DNA of 64,000 nucleotides from Cryptomeria japonica (taxonomy: Eukaryota > Streptophyta > Pinopsida > Cupressales > Cupressaceae): assembly GCF_030272615.1 (NCBI RefSeq), contig NC_081414.1:2915501-2979500 (forward strand), written 5' to 3'. Shown piece by piece: positions 22,708 to 34,399 of this stretch. Position numbers and translations under genes: made by a program. The notes below the pieces were generated by a model, which saw nothing but the letters and a program-made list of their open reading frames with translations, had not been told where the DNA came from and searched no databases. How positions within the stretch are numbered: the first letter of the stretch is position 1; each line of letters opens with the position of its first letter.

Positions 22708-25351
22708 TGTAACCCCTTGCCAAGAAACCCTAAAGGATAAGAGAAAATTACACAAGAAATGCATGGTTTTATATTTAATTAATAAAGTGTCATCATGCCT
22801 CATAATACAAGTATAACACTCAACCTCAAGGTAAGATTAAGCTGTTGAAGATCAACAATGCACAAGCGAAAGACTAAACACTCAAAAATCCAAATGAACA
22901 TGGGGAAAGGTCTTAAAAACATTATTAAAAGGTCTAATAGGTGTTTATGATCACACATGACCATTCCCAAGGTAACCAAGTTTGATTTGTCAAACAAGAC
23001 AAACTATTAGGTCTTAGGTGTCGCGAATGGGCTCTGGTGAAACCCAGAATGCAAATAAATACCCCTAACTCTATACAAACTCATTAAAAACCTACTCAAG
23101 ACCCCTTATATGGCTCCCTAATTTCATTATCTTCATAATGCATCCAAAATTGGGTCAAATTGACATCTCTAGCCCCCAAAATCACCTCAGGATTGAACTA
23201 ACAAGTATAGGCTCCTGGGATAAAACCAGACAAGATCAATGAACACTAGCACACAAGATAGTATCTTCTACCCACTCTGTCCTTGGGCTGAACTAGAGTG
23301 TTATAAACATGCTATTATCCTCTAGACTGGTGAACTCATGCTAACATCCCAGAGACACGTGTTTGTCCAAAACCAATGAGCTTCTCAGAAGGGCTATATG
23401 AAGCCTCAAACACACTACAACCCTTAGCAAGTTCATATCCATATTCCCCTTGAATTAAGATAACTAGGCAAAAGGGTGATAAATAAAATCAAGAACGAGG
23501 TCGGCGAGTCATTGGGTAGCACCTACAAGGCTAGTCGAGAATCAGGTGCACTCATAACATAGTAATTGCACCCAAAAATTCCCATAACTGACTTCACATC
23601 ACTCATGGATGCCCAAAATATCAAGAGACAAGATCAAGAAACCTTGGGACACCCAACAATAGTCTTGGTTGAGCCTAGAATGACTCCAAACACTCAAAGC
23701 CACACTATCCATAGTCAAGAACTTATCACCACAATAGGAGATGTCTAATCCAGTCTCCAAAACCATAAGGAACACATATAAATTTATTTTAAGAATCAAA
23801 CCAAATGTTTTTATGATAACATCATAATAAAACATCAAATGAGAACATGCAAGATCAAGCTTGGTGGTTGGTTCTAACACTGGTCCACTAAAGATGCATC
23901 CATTTCTTACAATATACTACAAGTTACATTGAACTCTTCTTAGAGTGTCCCAAATACAAATCATCCATGATTAAAATTCTCAATTGTACCAAAAACATAT
24001 ATTACAACTTGCAATAAATGAGAGAAAGAGAAGAACAAGTGTTGAGGAAGGAGAAGGAACTCTTCAACCCACGAGGGCTTCATTGGCTAGGCAATATTAT
24101 ATCGCATGCATTCATATTGGGGGGTTTAATATCCCAAAAATGAGGGTACAATATATTTCCTATTAGTGAAGATAGGGTGGTTTTTAATTTGGGCTATGAA
24201 AAAAAGCAATATCTGGTGAAAATAGGGGGCTTTTAATTCAGCCTGTGTATTGGGAGGGGGTGACAAAAAAGGAGTTTAGGGCAATATTTTTTGAAAATAG
24301 GGGGATTCTTTAGTATGCCATGAATGCAGGTGCTATAACACAAGTTCACTAAGTGAATCCCCCATGACTCAACCACACACGATCCAAGTCCTCTGGTCCC
24401 CAATGGTGGTTGACAATGCCACCTGACCATGTGGAAAACGTAGGTCCACCCCATTGTGCTTGTGTAGATATTCACACAGCCCAAATAATCACACACTCAA
24501 GCAAGGGAGGCAAGTAGGCTCACACAAGACCAAACATGAAGTAACACTCAACATGAACATACAATCAATCAAGGACATAGTGCCAAATCAATATATGAAC
24601 AGAAAGAAAGACATAACCTCAATGTAATCCATATGTAAAATAAGTAAGGGAGCACTCAACAAGGAGCATCAAAACCAAAACATCAAGAATAATCGAATCT
24701 CATCAACCAATCACCAAAGAGATAACAAGACCAAAGGGCCACCAAATAAGGATACCTCTAAAATCCATCAATAAGCACAATCACATGGAAGACAATTCCT
24801 CTTTCAAGTGCTACTCATAACTATAGGGCTAGGTACATAGAGAAAAAAAATGGGGAGTCTCATCACATAGCTCAAATGAATGGCTCATGTGGAACCGAGT
24901 AGTCATCTCATATGAATGAGGAGACTTGATCATGCTAGATCAATGCCCCATAAATGGCCAAGCCTTCCCAACTCATCCTTAGTCTAAACAAGCACTCAAG
25001 GCCACGAGAGGGTCATCCACTTTATCTTGGTTCATTTTATCAATGTGCCATTAGTTTTCACTTACTAAATGTCCAATGAGTTACCCTAGAAATCCCATTG
25101 TACCCCAACCCCCATCGGACACCACTTCCATCATTGGTCTTATTACCTGCCCTAGGCCCAAGAAAATCAAAATATGAAACTCATGACAAGATGCCAACAT
25201 GAAAATCCAAATTCAATAATAATTGGGCTCAACATTTTCAATATCAATCAAAGAAACACGATATACATTGACATATTAACATGCATTCAAAACATACTTG
25301 ATTGGCCCTAATGCCAAGAGAATAAATCTGAATCGATCCAACAATTAAATT

Positions 25352-25389
25352 CACACACACACACACACGCACACACACACACACACACA
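25352..25389. repeat. (CA)n microsatellite
   Basis: Nineteen CA-type units with one G interruption, in non-coding sequence. Confidence 0.95.
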
Positions 25390-25550
25390 TACTAATACTC
25401 CACAAAATATTTTCACATTTATAGCATCCAATTCACACTTTTATCAAATGTCCAAAATGACCAAAAACCAGTCATGGAGGTCATCCACCATTGATGGACC
25501 TCCAAAAAAATTAAATTTTCAAACATATTCAATCAAAGTTTTGGGAAAAC

Positions 25551-26435
25551 TGTAAGGAAGTAAAGTAGCGGAAACAACTTCCTACACTAACCTTGAGAGG
25601 AGGGTAATGCAAAACTTTTTCAGATCATTACAACAGTTACAGAAAATATAAATAGATATAATAGCATTCATACCACAACACAATGATTTACGTGGGGAAA
25701 ACCCTTTCGGGAGAAAAACCCCACCCTCCAAAAGCAGCTCAATATTTTATTCAGCAATCAAAAACAGATTACAAAATACTTGCAGAGCAAGCTCTTCGCA
25801 GGAGTAGCACTAATCAGAGATTCAGAGGCAACTTAATAGCCATAAGACTCTTACACACAACCTCTATCTCACACACCTCATAAATAGGAGATACAATACA
25901 AGAAACCGTCAAACGGTATTACAAAACCATGGGCTAAAAACCACCCAATAAGGTGTAGCCGACCTTATCTCCCTTCTATGACATGTTAAAGCACACATCA
26001 ACATGTGTCGCTCCCTTTTACAGCTCATTTATGTATTCGATACAAATTATTTTTTCCTATTTCAGGAGTACAAACTTCCGGAGGCCATAACTTGAGAACC
26101 GGGTGTCCGATTGACGAACCGTTTGAAGCGCCGGAAAGCTCGCGAAGTGCTCTATCACCTCGTAACCGCTTCGCCGGTTACGGCCACTTTTCAGGGCGTT
26201 TCGGAGCCTCTAAAGTCCCCAAAATTAAGTTTAAACATTTTATTGCACCCCTCCAAGACGAAAACTTTAATATCTTCAAAACTAGCTGTGACCTTGCGAC
26301 GAAACTTTACCGGAATGCTTATCTAGCCAACCAGAAGCTTCAGGGAGAGTTTCGCACCATTTCGTGCTCAAATGAAAACTTACTATAAATAGTAACCTCA
26401 CATAAATGCAAGGTTGAGACACCGTTTTCCCAACA
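25551..26435 (-). repeat. copia 3 3' LTR (left copy)
   Basis: The + strand runs from TGTAAGGAAG to CCCAACA. This is the 3' LTR relative to the minus-strand gene. It keeps a CpG-rich segment near 26100-26200 that is partly lost in the other copy. Confidence 0.95.
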
Positions 26436-26452
26436 AATCTCCCACTTGTCGA
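26436..26452 (-). promoter_or_regulatory. copia 3 polypurine tract
   Basis: The minus strand reads AAGTGGGAGATT directly before the LTR start TGTTGGG. Confidence 0.75.
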
Positions 26453-26491
26453 ACACCTTGCATGAGCGGAAGGGAATGTCAACACAATGAA

Positions 26492-29400
26492 TCAATTGCT
26501 AGGGGCCATAAGGCCCATAGACTCTGAACACCATCTGAACTTCTCTGTGCTCACAGCCTTAGTTAAAGCATCTGCAACATTCATCAAAGTTTCCACCTTA
26601 ACCAGCTTCAACCTACCATCTTCGACCATATCTCTAACAAAATGATACTGAATATCAATATGTTTGGTCCGGGCATGAAATGTCGGGTTCTTAGCTAGGC
26701 TAATTGCACTCTGACTGTCACAGTAAACTGTCACTGTACCTTGTTTTATTCCAATATCCGAACACAGTCTCTTAAGCCAAATGGCCTCTTTACAAGCATG
26801 AGTAGCTACCATATACTCTGCTTCAGTAGTGGATAAAGCAACCACAGCCTGTCGCTTACTCATCCAACTAATTGCACCACCAAACAAAGTAAACACATAA
26901 GCACTGGTGGATCTTCTGCTATCAATATCGCCTGCCCAATCTGAATCCACATAACCATGGATATCAAGGGAAGTAATGTCTCCAATTGAATTACCATGAT
27001 AACACAAAGAATACTCTGAAGTACCCTTCAAATATCTGAAGACTCTTTTGACTGCATCCCAATGAACTCTACCAGGATTAGACATATATCTAGAAAGTAC
27101 TCCCACTGCTTGGGCAATATCTGGTCTAGTACAGACCATAGCATACATCAAGCTTCCAACTGCACTCTGGTAAGGCACTCTGCTCATGTCTTCCATCTCC
27201 AATGGGGATGTAGGACAATCTGAAACAGATAGTTTCGTTCCAACTGTAAAAGGAACACTCAATGGTCTACAATTCTGCATGTTGAACCTCTGTAACACTG
27301 AATTCACATACTTACTCTGGCCTAGCCATAGCTTTCTGTTCGCCCTATCTCTTCTAATTTCCATCCCAAGAATGTGCTTTGCTGCACCAAGATCTTTCAT
27401 TTCAAATTTAGCAGCGAGCTGAGACTTCAGTTCTGAAATCATACCTTTCCCTTTACCAATGAATAACATATCATCAACATACAATGCAATGAATAAGAAA
27501 AGATCACCATCAGATTTATAATAAACACAGTGATCTGATTTAGAACGTTCAAATCCCAAACTCAACACATATGTATCAAATTTCTGGTACCACATCCTAG
27601 GACTTTGTTTGAGGCCATACAAAGATTTCTTCAATTTACAGACCAAATTACTTTTGCCTTTCACCACATAGTGCTCCGGCTGTGTCATATAAATATCTTC
27701 CTCCAAATCACCATGAAGGAAAGCAGTTTTCACATCCATTTGCTCAACCTCTAAATCATAAGCAGTAGCAATAGAAAGCAAAAATCTAATGGACGTCATT
27801 TTTGCAACAGGAGAAAATATCTCACCGTAATCAACACCCTCAACCTGAGAGTAGCCTTTTGCAACCAACCTTGCTTTATACTTCTCAATGCTTCCATCTG
27901 AACCAATCTTTTTCTTGAACACCCATTTACAACCAACAGATTTTCGTCCTTCAGGCAATGGTACAAGATCCCATGTATCATTCTTTTTCAAAGCTGCCAT
28001 TTCTTCCTCCATAGCAATCTTCCAGGATTCTGCATCATTCATACCTAATGCCTCTTCTACAGATTTTGGTTCATCCACACTAGTATTCAGAGCAAAAATA
28101 CATCTCCAATCATCAGGTGAATACCTTTCAGGTGGTTGTCTATGTCTTGTAGACCTTCGAACAAGCTGAGTTGGAGGTTCTTCCTCCTCTTCTGAAGATT
28201 CAGAGCTGGATGAGCTCTCCTCAAATTCTTGCCTATCTAGGGGTCTCGATTCAACTCTTTCAGGTGTAGAAGGAAGTTGAATCACATCTTCTTTTTTAGT
28301 CTGTTCTGGCTGCAATGTAACAGAAGGAGACTTAATTTCTCTAAAAATAACACTTCTACTGTGAATTACCTTTGGTGCAACAGGGTCCCAAAGCTTGTAT
28401 CCTTTCACACCATAACTATACCCGATGAAGATACATTTCACAGCCTTGTTCTCCAACTTTGTTCGCTTCTCCTTTGGCACATGTGCATATGCCTCGCAAC
28501 CAAAAACTCTAAGATGTCTCAATGAAGGCTTGTGACCTGACCATGCTTCCATAGGCGTTTTATCAACAAGAGCTGATGTAGGAGACCTATTAATCAGGTA
28601 GCAAGCAGTGGCAACAGCTTCAGCCCAAAACTTTTGTTCAAGACCAGCACCACTCAGCATACTCCTAGCCTTTTCCATCAGTGTCCTGTTCATTCTTTCT
28701 GCAACTCCATTCTGCTGTGGAGAATACGGAGTTGTCTTCTGTCTGTTAATTCCACAGTCTTTACAGAATCTATCAAAATCATTAGAGCAAAACTCACCGC
28801 CATTATCAGTTCTCAAACATTTTATTTTCTTTCCAGTCTGCAACTCAACCATTGCTTTAAATTCTTTAAAACGACTAAAAACTTCAGATTTACTCTTTAG
28901 AAAATAAACCCATGTCCTTCTACTAAAATCATCAATAAATGAAACATAATATGTGGATTTTCCAATCGAAGAGACATCTACTGGACCAAATACATCAGAA
29001 TGGATAAGATCCAAAACACCACAAGTTTTATGAGAACTCGAGTAAAACTGAACGCGGTTTTGTTTTCCATAAATGCAATGCTCACAGAAATCAAAGTCAA
29101 GGTTACAGTCATTCAAACCTTCAACAAGGTTTTTATTTTTCAAGGTCCTTAGACCCTTTTCTCCAATGTGGCCAAGTCTCTGGTGCCATAACATAGTCTT
29201 CTCTGCAGGTAACTTTGCTTCAGACGAAAGAGCACCCTTAGGTACCCAAAAACCATTTCCATCTGCTGAAGGTGAAACCTTCAAATCTTCCAGTGAAGTA
29301 TCCGCAGATTTACTTTTTACAGAAGTGCTATTACACTCAACAGTGTATGCTTCAAGCTTATACAAAGTGCCAAACCTGACACCTCTAGCAACTACCATAG

Positions 29401-30535
29401 CACCCTTAATCATCTTACATCCTGTTTCAGAAAAGACTACCTGCACACCCGCATCTATCAGTTTGCTCACAGATAACAGGTTTTGTTTTAATCCAGGGAT
29501 ATGCAGCACACCATTAATCCTTTTTATTCTACCATCAGAAAACCTGATTCTAACTTTACCTCGACCAACAATGTCTAGTTGTGAATCATCACCTAAGTAC
29601 ACCTTACCTCCATTAAATCCTTCATATTCAGAAAACCAATCTCTATTGGAAGTCATATGAAAAGATGCACCTGAGTCAATTAGCCAGGCATCATTACCTG
29701 CATGAGTCGCCAAAGCCGCAATAAATGCATCGCCATCTTCCTTGTCGGACTCAGAATCAGAATCGAACTTTTTCTTTTTCTTCTTCTTTTCTTCTTTGCA
29801 GTCCTTACGGATGTGACCCGGTTTACCGCAATTCCAGCAAATGACTTTGGACTTTCCAGGAGATTTCGATCTCCCTTTGGATTTGGACTTGCCACGCTTC
29901 TCATTCTTCTTGCCTTTCTCCTTAGGTCTTCCACGAACGGTTAGGGCTTCCTTTGAACTGATGGATACCTTCCTTCGCATCTCTTCACCAAGTAGGGCAC
30001 CCACCACATCTTCAGATTTCAAAACAACAGAAGTACTACCGATAGCCATAACAAGAGAATCCCACGAATCAGGCAAAGAGCAAAGCAAGATCTGACATTT
30101 TTCCTCCTCGTCCATCTTAACACCGACGGATACTAATTGAGCCACAATCATATTGAATGCTTCTAGGTGGTCTGCAATTCGTCCACCCTCTTCCATCTTC
30201 AAGGAATACAATTTCTTTCTTAGGAAAATTTGATTTAATAAAGATTTCACTTGATACATCTCACCAAGCTTAGTCCATAGCTTCTTTGCAGAGTTCTCTT
30301 CATGGACATTGATTAGAACAGAGTCTGCCAGGCACAGTCTGATTAGACCTTTGGCTTTTCGGTCCATAACATCATACTGAGCTGCCGCAGTAGGATCTGA
30401 GGGCCTTTGGACATTCGCATCAACAGCATCCCAAAGATCTCGATCTATTAGTAGATCTTCCATCTTCAGCTTCCACATCTCAAAATTACTTCCATTAAAT
30501 TTCTCCACCTCTATTCTCCCTGACGAACTCGCCAT
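26492..30535 (-). CDS. copia 3 gag-pol polyprotein, intact (1347 aa)
   Basis: A single frame from the ATG at 30535 to the stop at 26492. Domains by residue: gag 1-230; CCHC zinc knuckle CWNCGKPGHIRKDC (233-246); protease DSGAS (287-291); GAG-pre-integrase with H451, H456, C484 and C487; integrase D514 (IHSDVFG), D577 (RTDNGGEF) and E613 (NGVAERMNRT); RT from about 853 with YVDD at 1019-1022; RNase H with D1197/D1199, E1238, D1273 and D1322. Every catalytic residue I can place is present and the length suits a Tnt1/Tork-like copia polyprotein. It would make particle protein, protease, integrase, RT and RNase H by self-cleavage. There is no frameshift between gag and pol. No other start competes, since the ATG lies about 124 bp from the LTR. 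Confidence 0.97.
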   Translation of the reverse strand: MASSSGRIEVEKFNGSNFEMWKLKMEDLLIDRDLWDAVDANVQRPSDPTAAAQYDVMDRKAKGLIRLCLADSVLINVHEENSAKKLWTKLGEMYQVKSLLNQIFLRKKLYSLKMEEGGRIADHLEAFNMIVAQLVSVGVKMDEEEKCQILLCSLPDSWDSLVMAIGSTSVVLKSEDVVGALLGEEMRRKVSISSKEALTVRGRPKEKGKKNEKRGKSKSKGRSKSPGKSKVICWNCGKPGHIRKDCKEEKKKKKKKFDSDSESDKEDGDAFIAALATHAGNDAWLIDSGASFHMTSNRDWFSEYEGFNGGKVYLGDDSQLDIVGRGKVRIRFSDGRIKRINGVLHIPGLKQNLLSVSKLIDAGVQVVFSETGCKMIKGAMVVARGVRFGTLYKLEAYTVECNSTSVKSKSADTSLEDLKVSPSADGNGFWVPKGALSSEAKLPAEKTMLWHQRLGHIGEKGLRTLKNKNLVEGLNDCNLDFDFCEHCIYGKQNRVQFYSSSHKTCGVLDLIHSDVFGPVDVSSIGKSTYYVSFIDDFSRRTWVYFLKSKSEVFSRFKEFKAMVELQTGKKIKCLRTDNGGEFCSNDFDRFCKDCGINRQKTTPYSPQQNGVAERMNRTLMEKARSMLSGAGLEQKFWAEAVATACYLINRSPTSALVDKTPMEAWSGHKPSLRHLRVFGCEAYAHVPKEKRTKLENKAVKCIFIGYSYGVKGYKLWDPVAPKVIHSRSVIFREIKSPSVTLQPEQTKKEDVIQLPSTPERVESRPLDRQEFEESSSSSESSEEEEEPPTQLVRRSTRHRQPPERYSPDDWRCIFALNTSVDEPKSVEEALGMNDAESWKIAMEEEMAALKKNDTWDLVPLPEGRKSVGCKWVFKKKIGSDGSIEKYKARLVAKGYSQVEGVDYGEIFSPVAKMTSIRFLLSIATAYDLEVEQMDVKTAFLHGDLEEDIYMTQPEHYVVKGKSNLVCKLKKSLYGLKQSPRMWYQKFDTYVLSLGFERSKSDHCVYYKSDGDLFLFIALYVDDMLFIGKGKGMISELKSQLAAKFEMKDLGAAKHILGMEIRRDRANRKLWLGQSKYVNSVLQRFNMQNCRPLSVPFTVGTKLSVSDCPTSPLEMEDMSRVPYQSAVGSLMYAMVCTRPDIAQAVGVLSRYMSNPGRVHWDAVKRVFRYLKGTSEYSLCYHGNSIGDITSLDIHGYVDSDWAGDIDSRRSTSAYVFTLFGGAISWMSKRQAVVALSTTEAEYMVATHACKEAIWLKRLCSDIGIKQGTVTVYCDSQSAISLAKNPTFHARTKHIDIQYHFVRDMVEDGRLKLVKVETLMNVADALTKAVSTEKFRWCSESMGLMAPSN

Positions 30536-30642
30536 CTGAAAATTCCTGCAACAAGATCACAAAGTGTCTTCTGCACAAGCTCCCACTCAAATCTGGATTA
30601 GTTCAAAAAACCCAACTGCCCACAATTGAAACCAAAGGTGAT

Positions 30643-30657
30643 CAGGCTCTGATACCA
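30643..30657 (-). promoter_or_regulatory. copia 3 primer binding site (initiator tRNA-Met)
   Basis: The minus strand reads TGGTATCAGAGCCTG two bases after the 5' LTR end. TGGTATCAGAGC is the standard complement to the plant initiator tRNA-Met 3' end. Confidence 0.95.
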
Positions 30658-30659
30658 CT

Positions 30660-31546
30660 TGTAAGGAAGTAAAGTAGCGGAAACAACTTCCTACACTAAC
30701 CTTGAGAGGAGGGTAATGCAAAACTTTTTCAGATCATTACAATAGTTACAGAAAATATAAATAGATATAATAGCATTCATACCACAACACAATGATTTAC
30801 GTGGGGAAAACCCTTTCGGGAGAAAAACCCCACCCTCCAAAAGCAGCTCAATATTTTATTCAGCAATCAAAAACAGATTACAAAATACTTGCAGAGCAAG
30901 CTCTTCGTAGGAGTAGCACTAATCAGAGATTCAGAGGCAACTTAATAGCCATAAGACTCTTACACACAACCTCTATCTCACACACCTCATAAATAGGAGA
31001 TACAATACAAGAAACCGTCAAACGGTATTACAAAACCATGGGCTAAAAACCACCCAATAAGGTGTAGCCGACCTTATCTCCCTTCTATGACATGTTAAAG
31101 CACACATCAACATGTGTCGCTCCCTTTTACAGCTCATTTATGTATTCGATACAAATTATTTTTTCCTATTTCAGGAGTACAAACTTCCGGAGGCCATAAC
31201 TTGAGAATCGGGTGTCCGATTGACGAACCGTTTGAAGCGCCGAAAAGCTCGCGAAGTGCTCTATCACCTCATAACCAGCTTCACCAGTTACGGCCACTTT
31301 TCAGGGCGTTTCGGAGCCTCTAAAGTCCCCAAAATTAAGTTTAAACATTTTATTGCACCCCTCCAAGACGAAAACTTTAATATCTTCAAAACTAGCTGTG
31401 ACCTTGCGACGAAACTTTACCGGAATGCTTATCTAGCCAACCAGAAGCTTCAGGGAGAGTTTCGCACCATTTCGTGCTCAAATGAAAACTTACTATAAAT
31501 AGTAACCTCACATAAATGCAAGGTTGAGACACCATTTTTCCCAACA
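30660..31546 (-). repeat. copia 3 5' LTR (right copy)
   Basis: Direct copy of 25551-26435. All eight substitutions replace C or G of the left copy by T or A in this copy. Confidence 0.95.
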
Positions 31547-34399
31547 AAAACCATTGGTCCATAGCTGAACAACAAACCAAAAATGCAACAAAATCAACAG
31601 TCTGATAATCCTAGAAAAAATGGGTAGAGTTTCCTTTTGTATAGCATAGTTTTCAAAATTCAAACATAAATTCAATTTTCTACTAAATATCCAAATTAAA
31701 ATTGGAGAAAGGATCTAAATCTATTTACAAACTTTTAACAACAAGAATCAAACAATTTCATTAAGAAACAAGAGATGGATTCAAGAAACATACCTTCTAA
31801 TTTGACAACCCAAAGAGATTTACAACACCATTCTTTTAAGCTCTTACCCACAAAATTTCGATTATGCAATCCTCCAATCTCAACAAATTAAATTTTCCAT
31901 GTAGGGTTTTTGACAAGAAACCAAAAAATAGACTGAGTTTCCAATTCAACATTATTTTCCATATATAAAACCACTTGGCTTTTGAAATTATAGATGATAA
32001 AATGGATAAAAGATTAAATAAAACTTTATTATCTATATCCATAAACTTATCCCAATGAAATACATAATAAAATAAATATAATCAAGCCCCATAAAAATAT
32101 TTCAAAAACACTATTTATAGTCATGTAAAACAATTAAAAGTCAAATGAACATCAAATAATCTAAAAATCAAATTTAAATTCTCTAGAAGTCCGAATTTGA
32201 CCCCAAAACTCACCCATATGCCCAATTGGGAAAATGCCAATTAAAATAAATACTCACAAGGCATATATCACAATTAAATATTAAATTAGCTCAACGATAT
32301 TAAGATATCATTAATATAAGCACTATAATTGATGACAATTCATATATGACTGACTATGCACAAGCAGTCTTTACTGGTCATTCACAAATATGCATATAGG
32401 TAACCAAACATTACCGAATTGGTAACTGAAGGTGTAAATAATTAAGGTAAAATTATCCAAATTAGGAATGATGGCTTAAGGCTAGGTAATATTTTTGGCT
32501 AGTGTCCTATCTCCTATAAGCATCGTTGAGGATATGAGCATGCTAAGAGTTGTGGAGCTAGGTGGAGTTGATGTTTTGTACATGTACCAACCAAAACATA
32601 CAAACACTTGTGTATACATATACATATAATATATGATTAAAAGCATCATTAACATTCCTCAATTGGGGTCACATAATAATATTGTTAGTAACATGACATC
32701 TCATTAATCAATATAGCATTATCAATTGAATGTATTGCTAAACATTTAATCTCTAAAATAAATACAATAACATAAAATATGATTTATCACTTTTAAATCA
32801 CTCAACCAAATTTGCATCACTTGTTTTATTCCAAACATTGATCACATCAACATTAATATCAATATCATAAATATGGTAACAACCCCCAACAAATCCAGTA
32901 CCCAAACAACTAAGTAGTAAGCAATAGCACAATGATCCTCACAACCAGATACAAGAAGAAAGCACACATCTCAATTTAGACCCATAATCATGATCATCGT
33001 GAAACAATCTAGAACATCATTGGTCCAACTCAAACACATGCAATATATCCAATCAAGGTGTAAGATAAACACTCAAGGCCTTACACTGAAACCAAATGTA
33101 GCATCCAGAATAATAGAAAAGCATCACATAAAGTTTTACACCCAAGAGCGAATGACACAATCATAGACTCATAGCCAAATCCTCATCAAGAAGCAAGAAT
33201 GCATAAGAGCAACATGAGGGGTGTAACATCATAAAATAGTTAGTATGATTAGTCAAGCAAATCAAACCATTTTAAAGACATTATCAAGAAAGATATGAAA
33301 TGAAAGCATAATGAAAGACAAACAAAATCAATCAAATATACTCATGAAGCTCCCATTGCAAATAACTCTTCCTTGTCCTCCTCATCTCCACGAACTTTGC
33401 TAGCTCCGAATTTTGACTAATGGAGAGTGGGAGAGAAATGGAGTGAATGTGGATTTAAGTGTGGAATGCTCTCAACTAGCATAACAACATATTGTCGATA
33501 GTGACATGGTGAAATATGGACATGGCTTTGAAATAAAAATGAAATTATGACAATGCAATGATGAGTAGATAAAAGGCCAGCATAAGGATGTATGAAAGTG
33601 GATGGATTGATAAGAGACAAGGGCTCAATTTATAAAGTTTGAGGCTTGGAAACCGACAATCAAGATCAAAAGTTGATCAAGGGCTCAGATTGAAAGAGAG
33701 AGCAAGGTGTGCTAACACATGTGTGAGCACATCTTGGGAAGAACAACTGTCATAGGGAAAAGGAGAAGATGTGCTCACACATGTGGGAGAAAATCTTGGG
33801 AAGTCCAAGAAATTGACAAGTGGAAACACTTGTGGAAGGGTGTAAGAGCTAGTGGAAGAAAGTTTATGACATACGGGCTAAAAGAGGAAAGTGTAGGGTT
33901 GCTCTATGGGGAAGAGAATCCTCACACATGTGTGAGAACCCCTTGGTCAAAGGTGATGTGGAGATGTTGAAGTGACTTGTGTATGCAAGTCCTTCAAGAG
34001 GGGGTCACATGTGGGTTTTGGGTAGATGTGTAGTGTTTTTAATACTAATAGGGGTTAGGCCTTGGTTTAATTAGTTTAATGGGGGGATTAAAAAATAGGT
34101 TTGTAGGAATCATAGAATTAGCTTAATTAATTATGAATTAATTTAGCTAATTGGGATTAAGAATAAAGTTGGAATATTCCTTAAAGGTGAGCTTGATTTT
34201 TTTGAAATAAATCAACTTTAGGATAAAAGAGACATGTATAATTAATTAATTAATTAATTATATATGTGGAAAGGGAAAATTAATTAAATGTAATTTAATT
34301 AAATTGGGAGAATAATAGGCTAACAGGATTAATTAAATTAATCAAGGGATAAAGGTATAATTAATTAAATATTAATTTAATTAATTCTATGTCTCTACA

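Larger units (their letters stand above)
25551..31546 (-). mobile_element. copia 3: complete, intact Ty1/copia retrotransposon
   Basis: A 5996-bp element with direct LTRs at 25551-26435 (885 bp) and 30660-31546 (887 bp), flanked by AAAAC at 25546-25550 and 31547-31551. It contains one uninterrupted gag-pol frame, a tRNA-iMet type primer site and a polypurine tract. The LTRs differ by eight substitutions and two single-base indels. It is the youngest-looking and the only potentially autonomous element here. It lies inside the probable gypsy 4 LTR. Confidence 0.97.
22708..34399 (-). repeat. Probable long 3' LTR of gypsy 4, carrying copia 3
   Basis: On the minus strand the LTR starts TGTAGAGACATAG at 34399, directly after a polypurine tract (34400-34417). 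This resembles gypsy 1, whose LTR also starts TGTAGA after a similar tract. A minus-strand TATA-like TTTATAAATTG lies near 33636. The left end is placed at 22708, where the + strand reads TGTAACCCC, giving TGTA..TACA ends and about 5.7 kb once copia 3 is removed. The left boundary is not proven because the 5' LTR is outside the window. No coding region is seen in 22708-25545 or 31552-34399. Both are AT-rich with no domain. Confidence 0.5.

Noticed and set aside
27186-30095. Several plus-strand open frames across copia 3
   Set aside because: They are shadows of the intact minus-strand polyprotein, with no domain of their own.
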